From Acidobacteriaceae bacterium KBS 83 (GTDB taxonomy: Bacteria > Acidobacteriota > Terriglobia > Terriglobales > Acidobacteriaceae), in NCBI GenBank assembly GCA_000381585.1, contig KB906741.1:1-64000 (forward strand): a stretch of 64,000 nucleotides of DNA, read 5' to 3'. This document shows, in pieces, positions 1 to 8,811 of the stretch. The translations under genes were made by a program, and so were the position numbers. Positions within the stretch are counted from its first letter, which is position 1; each line of letters begins with the position of its first letter. The notes below the pieces were generated by a model that worked only from the letters and a program-made list of their open reading frames with translations, was not told the origin of the DNA and ran no database searches.

Positions 1-443
<443 letters not shown>

Positions 444-451
<8 letters not shown>

Positions 452-1190
452 CCAAACTGTTGCAGTCCGACAGCAAGCAGAGGTCGCGCACCACGAAGGC
501 GCGCATCCGTACTATTTGCGCCACCACTTCGAAACGGTGGAACAGCAGAAGGAGGCGGTCTCCTTCGGCATGTGGCTCTTCCTGCTGACCGAGATCATGT
601 TCTTCGGCGGCCTTTTCATGGCCTATCTGTTGTACCGCAACTGGTATTACGACGCCTTTGTATCGGCGTCCAACACGCTGGGCATCGGCCTGGGCACGAC
701 GAACACGGCTGTCCTGATCGTCTCAAGCTTCACGATGGCCATGGGCGTCTACTGCGCGGAGATGCGCAATAAACGGGGGCTTCTGCTCTCGCTTAGCGCC
801 ACCATTCTGTTGGGACTCGTCTTCCTCGGCATCAAGACCATCGAATACCACGACAAGTACACGGAACATCACATCCCGGGCGCCAGCTTCTCGATCGAGG
901 ATTTCGTGCACCCACAGGACAAGCGCGACGTAGCGCTGGCCCCTGATGTCGCGCAGCACGCGCAGATCTTCTTCTTCCTCTACTTCGCCATGACTGGGAT
1001 GCACGCGCTCCACATGGTAATCGGTATCTCAATCCTGTTTGCCCTGCTCTATCGCGCGTCAAAGGGCGCCTATACCAGCGGACACACATCCACCATCGAT
1101 AACTTTGGCTTGTACTGGCACTTTGTCGATATTGTATGGATCTTCCTGTTCCCGTTGCTTTACCTGATCAGCCGTCACCCGCTGCACTAG
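444..1190 (+). CDS. ctaE: cytochrome c oxidase subunit III
   Basis: Inner-membrane subunit III of the aa3/caa3 oxidase, 248 aa, with hydrophobic segments throughout. Family signatures visible are [20 protein letters not shown] near residue 50, [13 protein letters not shown] near 190 and [18 protein letters not shown] near the C-terminus. I choose a TTG start at 444: GAGGT at 431-435 lies 8 nt upstream, and the start overlaps the stop of subunit I by 8 nt, which suggests translational coupling. It is followed 27 nt later by subunit IV. Confidence 0.95.
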
Positions 1191-1217
1191 CTTGCCATTC
1201 GTCTGAGGAGAAAGATT

Positions 1218-1538
1218 GTGTCGCACCCTACACTCGAAGACGCACACGCTAAACCACACATCGTCGGCCCCAAAGTTTATGGGTTGATCCTGCTGGCTCT
1301 CCTGTGTCTCACCGCACTGACAACGGGTATCGCCTTCGTAAACCTTGGGGTCTTTAGTCCCATTGTCGCGATCGCCATCGCCGTCATCAAAATGACGCTG
1401 GTCATTCTTTTCTTCATGCACGTGAAGTACAGCTCACGGCTGGTGATGCTGACCGTGGCTGCCGGCTTTTTCACCTTCCTCGTGCTTATTACTATGACTT
1501 TGAGCGACTACATCAGCAGGGCATGGGGCCTCTGGTAG
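1218..1538 (+). CDS. ctaF: cytochrome c oxidase subunit IV (prokaryotic type)
   Basis: Small three-helix membrane subunit, 106 aa, at the end of the oxidase operon. It carries the family's central motif KMTLVILFFMHVKYS (about residues 57-71), flanked by hydrophobic helices. The start is GTG at 1218, preceded by a strong ribosome site (GAGGAGAAA near 1204-1212). Subunit order I-III-IV matches caa3-type oxidase operons; in the family it is thought to help assemble or stabilise the complex. Confidence 0.9.
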   Translation: MSHPTLEDAHAKPHIVGPKVYGLILLALLCLTALTTGIAFVNLGVFSPIVAIAIAVIKMTLVILFFMHVKYSSRLVMLTVAAGFFTFLVLITMTLSDYISRAWGLW

Positions 1539-1625
1539 GCGCCGGCTTCAAGAGCTTTCACTACCACGGGCAGCCCTCGGGCCGCCCGTTTCTGCTGCAT
1601 CCCTTCGCGTCGCATCCTATGACCG

Positions 1626-3089
1626 ATGACAGGTTCCTCCGATGACGTCAGTGGTCTGCCTGAGTCGCTGCGCAAGCTAACGGATACTCCGCGTGTATTC
1701 GTCCGGCGAAGCGGGGTTCCCGCGCCCGACGCGAAATGCGTCGTCTACTGGATGCAGCGAGCCGAGCGGGGTGTCGACAACCCGGCGCTGGACTGCGCGA
1801 TCGAAGTGGCGAACGAGCTGGGGCTGCCGGTGGTGGCGTTCTTCTCGGCCATCTCCAACTTTCCGCGCGCCAACCTGCGCCATTACGCTTTTCTGAACCA
1901 GGGGCTGCATGATGCGGAGAAGGACATGGCGGAGCGCGGCGTGCCGCTCATCGTGCGGCGCCCCCCCGAGAACAAGCTGGAGCAGTTCCTGCAGGATGTC
2001 GGCGCGGCCATAGTCATAGGTGACGAGAACCCGCTGCGCGAACCGGAGCGTTGGCGCAGAGTGCTGGCGGGGCGGCTGAAGATTCCGTTCTGGACGGTGG
2101 ATGCGGATGTTGTCGTGCCATCGCGACTGTTCACCAAGGGATTCTATGCACAGCACCTGTTCCGGCGGCAGCTCGATCCGCTGCTTCCGGAGTATCTGGT
2201 CGAGCCGAAGGCGCCGAAGCTCGAGAAGCAGTGGCCACACACCAGGATTGCGCGGTGGGTCCTCGACGACGACATCACCAAAGGCTGGCGGCATTTCGAC
2301 CGAAGCGTGAAGCCAGTGGATACGTTTCGCGGGGGCGCACATGCGGCGCAGAAACGACTGCGGTACTTCCTCGGACACCAGCTTCCGGACTACGAGGCGG
2401 CACGGCGAAAGCCGGAGCTCAACGGGACGAGTCAGCTCTCGCCCTATCTGCACTTCGGACATATCAGCCCGCTCCGCATCGCGCTCGAGGCGAAGCGCGT
2501 GATGGATGCGGGGAAGGCGCCGAAGGCAGCGTACGACGCGTACATCAACGAGCTGATCGGCTGGCGCGAGTTAGCGGTGAACTTCGTGACCTACTCGCGC
2601 GCAACGTATGACTCGTTCGAGTGTGCGGAGCCTTGGGCGGAGAAGACGCTGCGCGAGCACATCCGCGACCGGCGCGAATACGAATATACATACGAGCAGC
2701 TTGAGCGCGGCGAGACGCATGATGAGCTTTGGAACTCAGCTCAGTCACAAATGGTGCGCTACGGGTGGATGCACAACCTTCTGCGAATGTACTGGGGAAA
2801 GAAAATTCTGGAGTGGTCGCCGAATCCGGCCCGGGCCTTTGAGTGGGCGGTGCTGCTGAACGACGCCTACGAGTTGGATGGGCGCGATCCGAATTCGTAT
2901 GCGGGGATCGCGTGGGCGATCGCGGGCAAGTTCGACCGGCCCTGGTTTGAGCGCGAAATCTTCGGCACGATCCGGTACATGTCCGGCACATCGACGGGGA
3001 AGAAGTTCGATTCGCGGCTGTACATGGCATTGGTTGCGAACCCGGGGATGGCGACCGAGCAGATGTTCGCGGAGGCGACGCGCGTCTGA
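1626..3089 (+). CDS. phr: class II cyclobutane pyrimidine dimer photolyase
   Basis: Light-driven repair of UV pyrimidine dimers using FAD; cytosolic. The 487 aa match the usual class II length. The N-terminal Rossmann-like antenna domain occupies about residues 20-200. The FAD-binding helical domain has SQLSPYLHFGHISP (about 269-282), ELIGWRELAVNF, and the class II C-terminal block with WNSAQSQMVRYGWMH and GRDPNSYAGIAWAIAGKFDR. The start ATG at 1626 has no strong ribosome site. It stands alone between the oxidase operon and a convergent Rieske gene. Confidence 0.95.
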   Translation: MTGSSDDVSGLPESLRKLTDTPRVFVRRSGVPAPDAKCVVYWMQRAERGVDNPALDCAIEVANELGLPVVAFFSAISNFPRANLRHYAFLNQGLHDAEKDMAERGVPLIVRRPPENKLEQFLQDVGAAIVIGDENPLREPERWRRVLAGRLKIPFWTVDADVVVPSRLFTKGFYAQHLFRRQLDPLLPEYLVEPKAPKLEKQWPHTRIARWVLDDDITKGWRHFDRSVKPVDTFRGGAHAAQKRLRYFLGHQLPDYEAARRKPELNGTSQLSPYLHFGHISPLRIALEAKRVMDAGKAPKAAYDAYINELIGWRELAVNFVTYSRATYDSFECAEPWAEKTLREHIRDRREYEYTYEQLERGETHDELWNSAQSQMVRYGWMHNLLRMYWGKKILEWSPNPARAFEWAVLLNDAYELDGRDPNSYAGIAWAIAGKFDRPWFEREIFGTIRYMSGTSTGKKFDSRLYMALVANPGMATEQMFAEATRV

Positions 3090-3314
3090 CGGAGCGTAAA
3101 CGGCGAATTGATCTCGCAAGTAGTTGCAGTGGAGACGTAGCCGCGACCACGTGATTTGCGATATCTCCGGCCGGTGATCTGTCTTAGAAACAGCCGGTGC
3201 GGTTTGATTTCGAGAGCCAACACTTCGCCAAAGCGTGTAAGGTCACGGGGAATCGGTACCACCGGACGCGACGAAGTAGCTAACGAGCGTGTGAGAATGT
3301 AAACAGCTGCTCGC

Positions 3315-4421
3315 TCACCGTGCTCGGCGCAAATCCTTTGCCAGCAGTCGGTGAAACAGATGCTCCCCACCCTCGCGCCGCACCGATAGCCGCCCTGCCC
3401 TATACGCCCGCGAACGCAGTCCCCGCTGCACGCTCTCGCAAATGTCCACATCTTCGTCCTGGATGCGATCGCTCACAGCAACGCTCTCCGTATTCGCCCT
3501 CCGCGCGTCGTCGCTCACATCCCTAAAGAAAAAATCGAACTGCACCAGGCAGCGGTCCGTCGCCAACGGAAGCACAAGGTTCGTGTCCATCACGCCCGCG
3601 TAAATATTGATCATGAAGTTCGGATAGAGCCAGTAATAGTAGGCGCGGTCGCCGGTGCGCGTCGCCGCAAACGATTCGTGTTCCTCTGAGCTCACCATCG
3701 GACTTGATTGCAGGGAATAGTGCTCGCTGTTTTCAATCGTGTACTCCTTGTAGTCGAGCACACTGTTTAGGCCTTTGTGCAGGTGCGGCACGTGGTAGCC
3801 CCCATCGAGATAGTTGTCCACGTAGACCTTCCAGTTGCATGCCAGTGTGTACGTCTTGCGTGCGAAAAAATAAAAATCGGCCAGCCCGAGAGTCGCGGCG
3901 CGCGCAGGCAGGTCGCCGAGAAAAGTCATGAGCGTCGCCGCTCCGGGGTCGAGACTGACAAAGATGAATTGCTCCCAGGTCTCCAGGCGCACAGGCACAA
4001 GTCCATTCGTCCCGCGATCGAAGTTGCAGACGCCCGCAAATTCTGGAGCGCCTTTCAGCGACCCATCGAGCCCGTATGTCCACCCGTGATACGGGCAGCG
4101 CAGGTGTTGTACGGTTCCGCACGGCACGTTGGCCACAGCAGCCGCGTGATGGCGGCAGACATTGAAGAATGCGCGCAATTTTCCATCCGATCCGCGCACT
4201 ACGACGAGCGGCTCGCCAGCGATTTCAACTGTAAAAAACTGGCCTTCCACAGCGACCTGATCGATCCGACCCACTGCGATCCAGTTTGCACCAAAGACCT
4301 CTTCGCGCTCCGCCTGCTCGATGCGCCGATCGAGATACCACGGGGCCGGAATCGTATACGCCTCTTCAAGAGGAGCCGCGGCGTTGTACAGGTCCAGTAG
4401 CTCCACCAGAGATTGACTCAT
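3315..4421 (-). CDS. Rieske [2Fe-2S] aromatic-ring-hydroxylating/choline-monooxygenase-type oxygenase, alpha subunit
   Basis: Catalytic subunit of a Rieske non-haem iron oxygenase, 368 aa. The Rieske cluster ligands are C89-R-H91 and C109-P-Y-H112. The mononuclear iron motif NYLDGGYHVPHLH lies near residues 203-215. The compact size and the C-terminal pattern (SVQRGLRSRAYRAGRLS, then FHRLL) resemble the choline/glycine-betaine/stachydrine monooxygenase branch rather than benzene dioxygenases. No reductase or ferredoxin gene is adjacent, so the partner must be elsewhere. Its ATG overlaps the stop of an upstream small ORF (ATGA). Confidence 0.88.
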   Translation of the reverse strand: MSQSLVELLDLYNAAAPLEEAYTIPAPWYLDRRIEQAEREEVFGANWIAVGRIDQVAVEGQFFTVEIAGEPLVVVRGSDGKLRAFFNVCRHHAAAVANVPCGTVQHLRCPYHGWTYGLDGSLKGAPEFAGVCNFDRGTNGLVPVRLETWEQFIFVSLDPGAATLMTFLGDLPARAATLGLADFYFFARKTYTLACNWKVYVDNYLDGGYHVPHLHKGLNSVLDYKEYTIENSEHYSLQSSPMVSSEEHESFAATRTGDRAYYYWLYPNFMINIYAGVMDTNLVLPLATDRCLVQFDFFFRDVSDDARRANTESVAVSDRIQDEDVDICESVQRGLRSRAYRAGRLSVRREGGEHLFHRLLAKDLRRAR

Positions 4422-4549
4422 GCGTAGGTCCTTTCAGCCAAACGGAAAAGAGGCGGCCTCCGTCCTTCATCGAGGGCGATATCGGGTTGCTGCACGCGGC
4501 GGCTTGAACGATAGATTGCAACGCCGGCGGTCAGCAGCACAAGCATCAT
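4418..4549 (-). CDS. small single-span membrane protein coupled to the Rieske oxygenase
   Basis: Open frame of 43 codons starting at a double ATG (4549), with AAGG about 8-10 nt upstream; a longer 64-codon form from 4612 is also open. The N-terminus MMLVLLTAGVAIYRSSRR is one hydrophobic helix followed by a positively charged stop-transfer and a polar tail. Its TGA overlaps the ATG of the Rieske gene (ATGA, 4418-4421), the classic geometry for translational coupling. I do not recognise the family; it may be a membrane tether or leader peptide for the oxygenase. Confidence 0.5.
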   Translation of the reverse strand: MMLVLLTAGVAIYRSSRRVQQPDIALDEGRRPPLFRLAERTYA

Positions 4550-4772
4550 GATTACAACCTTGAAAAGGGTGAGACCGGGATGCGCCCGGTCGCAGCGGCA
4601 GTAGCATTCCATCAGCGAAGGCTCAGTCCCGAAACGACGTAAAACAGGATGAGGTCACGAAGCCGAGAGCACGCTCGAGTTTGCCTTTGCCAACCGGGGA
4701 CCTCAACCGAGAATCGGATACCACGGGCAATTTCGACTCCGCTCGATTATGCCGCTGTGGATCTTGGCGGAG

Positions 4773-4958
4773 TTAGTTGGATATCGCGCAGTTGTTTGAT
4801 TTTTTCAGCAAGAGTTCGACAATCAGCCGTTGTGCGAGCGGTAATTCCGATCCCCAAAAACGAAACGGGGAGCGTGGCGAAGCGTGCAACATGACCGTGT
4901 CGGCAGGCCTGACGCCCAGCTTTCGAGAATCGTTTGCTAGGTCTTCTATTGGGTGCAT
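4773..4958 (-). pseudogene. 5' remnant of an aminoglycoside 3-N-acetyltransferase-like gene
   Basis: From a Met codon at 4958 the minus strand reads a short segment containing RKLGVRPADTVMLHASPRS. This closely resembles the conserved N-terminus of the AAC(3)/YokD acetyltransferase family (RKLGVxxGDxLMVHASL). Homology stops after about 30 residues, the remaining codons look random, and a stop follows at 4773. There is no ribosome site and no downstream catalytic domain. I read it as a leftover start of a deleted or rearranged gene just downstream of the DUF4386 gene. Confidence 0.45.
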
Positions 4959-4983
4959 GGAAGACGAGTACATGGATTGGGAC

Positions 4984-5673
4984 TCAATCCGGGAGCGGCT
5001 TTGGCTTTGCGCCCTTGATGAGAAGCCACAACATGAACACCGCTTCGACAAGCTGAAGCGGACTGATCCATCGCGACACGACCTCCTCATATCTTGGCAG
5101 CGTCAACGACGTAAAACTGTTGGCCAGGTAAGCGAAACAACCAATCATCAACAAAACGCCCAGGATACGGGGAATAAAACCTGAACTGTACACGAGCCAT
5201 CCAAGGGGAAACAGCCAAAGCCCCCAAAAGATTCCGGCGACCTCGAATCCGCCGCCACGCAGATGGAGGAAGAGCGCTGCCAAAGCATCGCGCTGAGGCT
5301 TGTCGAACGGGGAGAGGAAGTCGCCTCCGCGTACCAGAGCAAGCGCAGCGACGCTGTTTACTTCATTCAGAAATGCGATAGGGATTGCGACGAGAATCAG
5401 GGTCAGCATGGACAAGGCATGTCGCGGGTTGACCCCCTTGAGTAGATCGTAGAGAGCCAGAGCCACAAAGATAAATAGGACTTGGCCGACGAGATCGGCC
5501 GCGATGCCGAAACGAAAGAGGGTCTCGTGGGCCGCGATGTTGTTAGCGGTTGCTGTTGGATTGCCGTCCACGATCAGCTTGCCCGGAACGTAGAGGAGAG
5601 CGAAGAAGCCCGGGATGGAGGCGATAACGTACAGCAAGCCTGCGAGCCTGCCTGGGTTCCTGATGAAATTCAT
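4984..5673 (-). CDS. DUF4386 family integral membrane protein
   Basis: Membrane protein of 229 aa with about six hydrophobic helices and the family look of DUF4386 (NPGRLAGLLYVIASIPGFF at the N-terminus, GLWLFPLGWLVYSSGFIPRILG near residues 160-180). I choose ATG 5673, which has AGGAAGGA just upstream, instead of the longer frame. The function of this family is unknown. It is a single gene between two broken loci. Confidence 0.85.
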   Translation of the reverse strand: MNFIRNPGRLAGLLYVIASIPGFFALLYVPGKLIVDGNPTATANNIAAHETLFRFGIAADLVGQVLFIFVALALYDLLKGVNPRHALSMLTLILVAIPIAFLNEVNSVAALALVRGGDFLSPFDKPQRDALAALFLHLRGGGFEVAGIFWGLWLFPLGWLVYSSGFIPRILGVLLMIGCFAYLANSFTSLTLPRYEEVVSRWISPLQLVEAVFMLWLLIKGAKPKPLPD

Positions 5674-5822
5674 ACGTCCTTCCTGGCGAGTCCAACCTGG
5701 TATACGAGGAAGATTGTTCAAGGTTCGCCACGGAGGAAAGGCGACTGGATAAACGGCTTCAACCTAACGGCTGTTCCTGAGCTTGGCAAGAACCAATTGG
5801 ACTCTCCTAATTTCGGCATTGG

Positions 5823-6020
5823 TCATCTTCCGTCTTCGTCGCAGCGAACGCAGCGCAGCAGCTTGCCCAGGTGGACCCGGCGTCCTGCCTCGATAGCGAC
5901 CCAGGGCCGCAGCTCCCATGGCGGACGATGCCGGACGTGCTGGCCATGCCCGCAGGCGAGTTCGGCGACCCAGTCGCCATGCTCGTCCTGGTGATACCCG
6001 ACGATCGGTTGCTCGGTCAT
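5823..6020 (-). CDS. DUF3565 family protein
   Basis: Small protein of 65 aa rich in Cys, His and Trp: GYHQDEHGDWVAELACGHG at the start and LLRCVRCDEDGR at the end. CGH and CxxC suggest a small metal-binding fold. This pattern is that of DUF3565, whose function is unknown. A TTG four codons upstream (6032) is an alternative start. It lies downstream of a frameshifted membrane gene on the same strand. Confidence 0.85.
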   Translation of the reverse strand: MTEQPIVGYHQDEHGDWVAELACGHGQHVRHRPPWELRPWVAIEAGRRVHLGKLLRCVRCDEDGR

Positions 6021-6083
6021 TTCTGCCGGCAATCATAATCAATTGAAGCGAGCTATATCTTGCGACGAGTTTTCCGGCAGGCT

Positions 6084-6513
6084 TCAATGTCCGGCGTTGC
6101 GCGCGTCGAAGTGCCGCTTGGTTGCGGGGATCATCAGACAGAAAAGAAAGAGCGAAGCGACGAGAACGCCTGCGCCGCCCTTCACGACATTCCAGCCAGA
6201 TAGAAGAGTCAGCAACTCGCCGAGTCAAAGAGAATGACGGCCGCCACCAGGCCCATCGCTTCCGTTGCAGCAATCCGAGTGCGGCGGCCGCGCAAAACAC
6301 AGCGAGAGCCAGAAGTAGCCCTCCTACAAGCTTCCCCCACGGGGCAAAGGCAACGTATGCGGGCGGATTCAGTTCCCAGATCCTGCTGAGGACGGGATTG
6401 GGAAAGAGCAGGGAGATCCCTGTCAAACAAGACATGGCAGTGGCGAAGAAGAGGGCAATTGCGACGGCGAAAAGAGCGGAGCGCGTCTTTTGCGTGATTT
6501 CGCGAGCGGCCAT
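6084..6513 (-). pseudogene. small membrane protein gene with two frameshifts
   Basis: The N-terminal frame (from ATG 6513) encodes two good hydrophobic helices ending in LGLLQRKRWAWW. The next expected stretch, AAVILF, is in a second frame from about 6243. From about 6222 a third frame gives a convincing ending, GVLVASLFLFCLMIPATKRH, with a stop at 6084. Two one-base losses would restore a single protein of about 140 aa with four helices. The uninterrupted first frame runs on as Arg-rich nonsense into the DUF3565 gene. I do not recognise the family. This is either real decay or two sequence errors within about 25 bases. Confidence 0.7.
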
Positions 6514-6529
6514 GGCGGGCAGCGACAGG

Positions 6530-7174
6530 TTAGCAGCAGGCGCAAGTGTGACCGCGCCATGCCGAACGTCCTTCGCTGATGAGGATCGGCACGGCGAGGA
6601 CCGCCGCCGTGGAATCGATCCACGCGACGTGAAAGACCGCGTTTACGGCGAGGCCGACGAGCGTAATGAAGGCGAGATAGGCGCAGGTTGCGGACTGCAC
6701 CGCATCGGCCGCGAGGGCGACATGGTTTGTGCGCCGGGCTTCGCGGCGTTTCAGGTATGCAAGAACCGGCATCGCAAACAGAGCTGCGACCGTGGTGGCC
6801 ATTCCGATGAGGCTGGTCTCGGCCTTTACGCGCAGCACCAGCGCGGCGATGGCCGTGGCAGCAACCACCAGCGCGAGCAGGAAGAGAAGACCGCCGGCGA
6901 TGCGGCCTGCGCGCCGATCTGCGATCCCGATGCCGGGGATGCACTGCGCCAGCACCAGTGATGCCGAGAGCAACTCAACCAGACTATCCGAGCCGAAGGC
7001 AAGGAGCGCCGCGCTGTGCGCCATGTTTGCGGCGTACAGTGAGACGCCGCATTCGACCAGCATCCACGCGAGTGTTATCAGTTGCAGCCACAAGACGGTT
7101 CGTGACGGCCGCGGAGGAACGCTCGATTTCGGCCGCACTGCGCCAAGCTGAACCAACTCCGCCATATTCCCCAT
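6530..7174 (-). CDS. short cation-diffusion-facilitator-like transporter
   Basis: Membrane protein of 214 aa with six helices. Two CDF-like metal-site motifs are visible: AFGSDSLVELLSA (about residues 60-72) and ALAADAVQSATCAYL (about 150-164). The usual cytoplasmic C-terminal domain is missing; the chain ends CACC. Start ATG 7174, with an alternative ATG at 7165 that has GGGGA upstream. It is divergent from a full-length CDF transporter with about 97 bp between them, so a shared control region is likely. Substrate unknown; probably a divalent metal. Confidence 0.75.
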   Translation of the reverse strand: MGNMAELVQLGAVRPKSSVPPRPSRTVLWLQLITLAWMLVECGVSLYAANMAHSAALLAFGSDSLVELLSASLVLAQCIPGIGIADRRAGRIAGGLLFLLALVVAATAIAALVLRVKAETSLIGMATTVAALFAMPVLAYLKRREARRTNHVALAADAVQSATCAYLAFITLVGLAVNAVFHVAWIDSTAAVLAVPILISEGRSAWRGHTCACC

Positions 7175-7271
7175 GATAGACGTTCTACAAGCGTCAATGA
7201 CAGAAGGCAGAAGACAGGGGAATGCTCTCCATTTTGCGCGATTGAGCTTTGCCAACCCCCGCAAATACACT

Positions 7272-8213
7272 ATGAGTATGCATGTTCATGGAGCGCGGAG
7301 CCCTCGCACGCAGCGCATCCTGCGCCTCTCGCTGGCGGCCACGCTTTTGTACGTGCTGCTCACTTTTATTGCCGGGGTGCGCGCGCACTCGCTGGCGCTG
7401 ATCTCGGAGGCTGGCCATAATGTATCCGACGCATTGGCGCTGCTGCTCTCGTTCGTGGCTGTGCATTTCCAGGCGCGTCCAGCGTCCGACGCCAAGACAT
7501 TCGGATACCAGCGCGCCGGAGTATTGGCGGCATTCCTCAATGCGCTGACGCTGATCGTAATCGCGGTTGGCATCGCGATCGAAGCCTTGCATCGCCTTAG
7601 CAGCCCGGTAACGGTGCAACCGCGGCTGATGATGGTTGTCGCCGCAGCGGGTGTGGTGATGAATGGTGTCATAGCCGCATTTCTCTTCAGCGGCAGCCGC
7701 GACGTGAATATCCGCTCGACATTCATTCACATGCTCGGCGATACGTTGTCGACGGCTGCGGTTATCGTCGGCGGCGTCGCAATCCTGTTTACACACCTCA
7801 ACTGGATCGATCCCGTGCTGTCGCTGCTGATCGCTGCGCTGATTCTGTGGAGTTCGATTTCTATTGTGCGCGAGACGCTGAACATCCTGCTGGAGGGCAC
7901 GCCGCGCGGACTCTCCGTGCCGGAGATCCGCAACTCGCTCGCTGAGATTAACGGTGTGCTCGATGTGCACGATCTGCACGTGTGGAGCCTGGGCTCACAG
8001 ACGCGCGCGCTGGCGACCCATGTCACGATTGACGATATCCCGCCCTCTGAAAGCAACCGTATTCTGGGCGATATTCGCGAGCATCTTCTGAGCCGCTACG
8101 GCATTTACCACACCACAGTGCAGTTCGAGCATGCTGCGTGCGGCGAGGCACACGGGTGCGTTGAGGTGGTGGAAGCGGCGCATGACCACAGCCACGCGGG
8201 ACATCAGCACTAA
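7272..8213 (+). CDS. czcD: CDF family zinc/cadmium/cobalt efflux transporter (CzcD-like)
   Basis: Proton-driven metal exporter of the inner membrane, 313 aa. Six helices carry the CDF metal sites HNVSDALALL (helix II) and HMLGDTLST (helix V), followed by the cytoplasmic ferredoxin-like domain (VHDLHVWSLGSQTRALATHV). The C-terminal tail is His-rich (HDHSHAGHQH). The start is ATG 7272 or 7278 (MSMHVHG); the open frame extends 33 codons upstream, but those are not CDF-like. It overlaps no neighbour and is divergent from the short CDF gene. Confidence 0.92.
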   Translation: MSMHVHGARSPRTQRILRLSLAATLLYVLLTFIAGVRAHSLALISEAGHNVSDALALLLSFVAVHFQARPASDAKTFGYQRAGVLAAFLNALTLIVIAVGIAIEALHRLSSPVTVQPRLMMVVAAAGVVMNGVIAAFLFSGSRDVNIRSTFIHMLGDTLSTAAVIVGGVAILFTHLNWIDPVLSLLIAALILWSSISIVRETLNILLEGTPRGLSVPEIRNSLAEINGVLDVHDLHVWSLGSQTRALATHVTIDDIPPSESNRILGDIREHLLSRYGIYHTTVQFEHAACGEAHGCVEVVEAAHDHSHAGHQH

Positions 8214-8247
8214 CGACTCTTTCGTGGCGCGTCGCTACAATCGCTTC

Positions 8248-8796
8248 ATGCCCGAACCCACACCCGACGTTCTTACACGCGCGAAGCAGATCCGCCTGCT
8301 GCTTATGGACATCGATGGCACACTCTCCGCGGGTGTGTGCCTGATTTCGCTGCCCAATGATGGTGGCATTGCTGAGATGAAGGTCTTCGATCCGCAGGAC
8401 GGTCTCGCGCTGAAGCTGGCGCACACAATGGGGATCCGCACCGGCTTCATCACTGGGCGCAAATCGCCTGCGGTGGCGCAGCGCGCGCGAGAGTGCGACG
8501 TCGATTACGTCTATCTGGGACAGGCGAAGAAAAGCGAGGCATACGAAGAGTGCCTGCAGAAGGCCGGCGTCACGGACGAAGAGACTGCGTATCTGGGCGA
8601 TGATTTGCCTGACATGCCACTGAGCCGCCGTGCGGGATTGGCGATTGCGGTTGCGAATGCTGCGCCGGAGTTGAAGGCGATCAGCCACTACGTTACTGAC
8701 CGGAGCGGCGGAGCAGGAGCGGCACGCGAGGTGGTCGAACTGATCCTGAAGGCGCAGGGGCGCTGGGAGACCGCGATTCCTTTGGCGCTTGCTTAA
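8248..8796 (+). CDS. kdsC: KdsC-like HAD phosphatase (3-deoxy-D-manno-octulosonate 8-phosphate phosphatase)
   Basis: HAD superfamily enzyme of 182 aa. Motif I is LLLMDIDGTL (about residues 17-26), motif II is the Thr in FITGRK, and motif IV is GDDLPDMPL. The size, lack of a cap domain and TGRKSPAVAQRARE stretch match KdsC, which makes Kdo for LPS core. Start ATG 8248; TACAAT at about 8234-8239 could be a promoter -10 box, but no good -35 was seen. No other kds gene is next to it. Confidence 0.85.
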   Translation: MPEPTPDVLTRAKQIRLLLMDIDGTLSAGVCLISLPNDGGIAEMKVFDPQDGLALKLAHTMGIRTGFITGRKSPAVAQRARECDVDYVYLGQAKKSEAYEECLQKAGVTDEETAYLGDDLPDMPLSRRAGLAIAVANAAPELKAISHYVTDRSGGAGAAREVVELILKAQGRWETAIPLALA

Positions 8797-8811
8797 GGGA
8801 TCTTCGTGACG

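Noticed and set aside
5764-6020. Arg-rich C-terminal half of the 249-codon minus frame
   Set aside because: It is the frameshifted continuation of the membrane gene and overlaps the DUF3565 gene in another frame.
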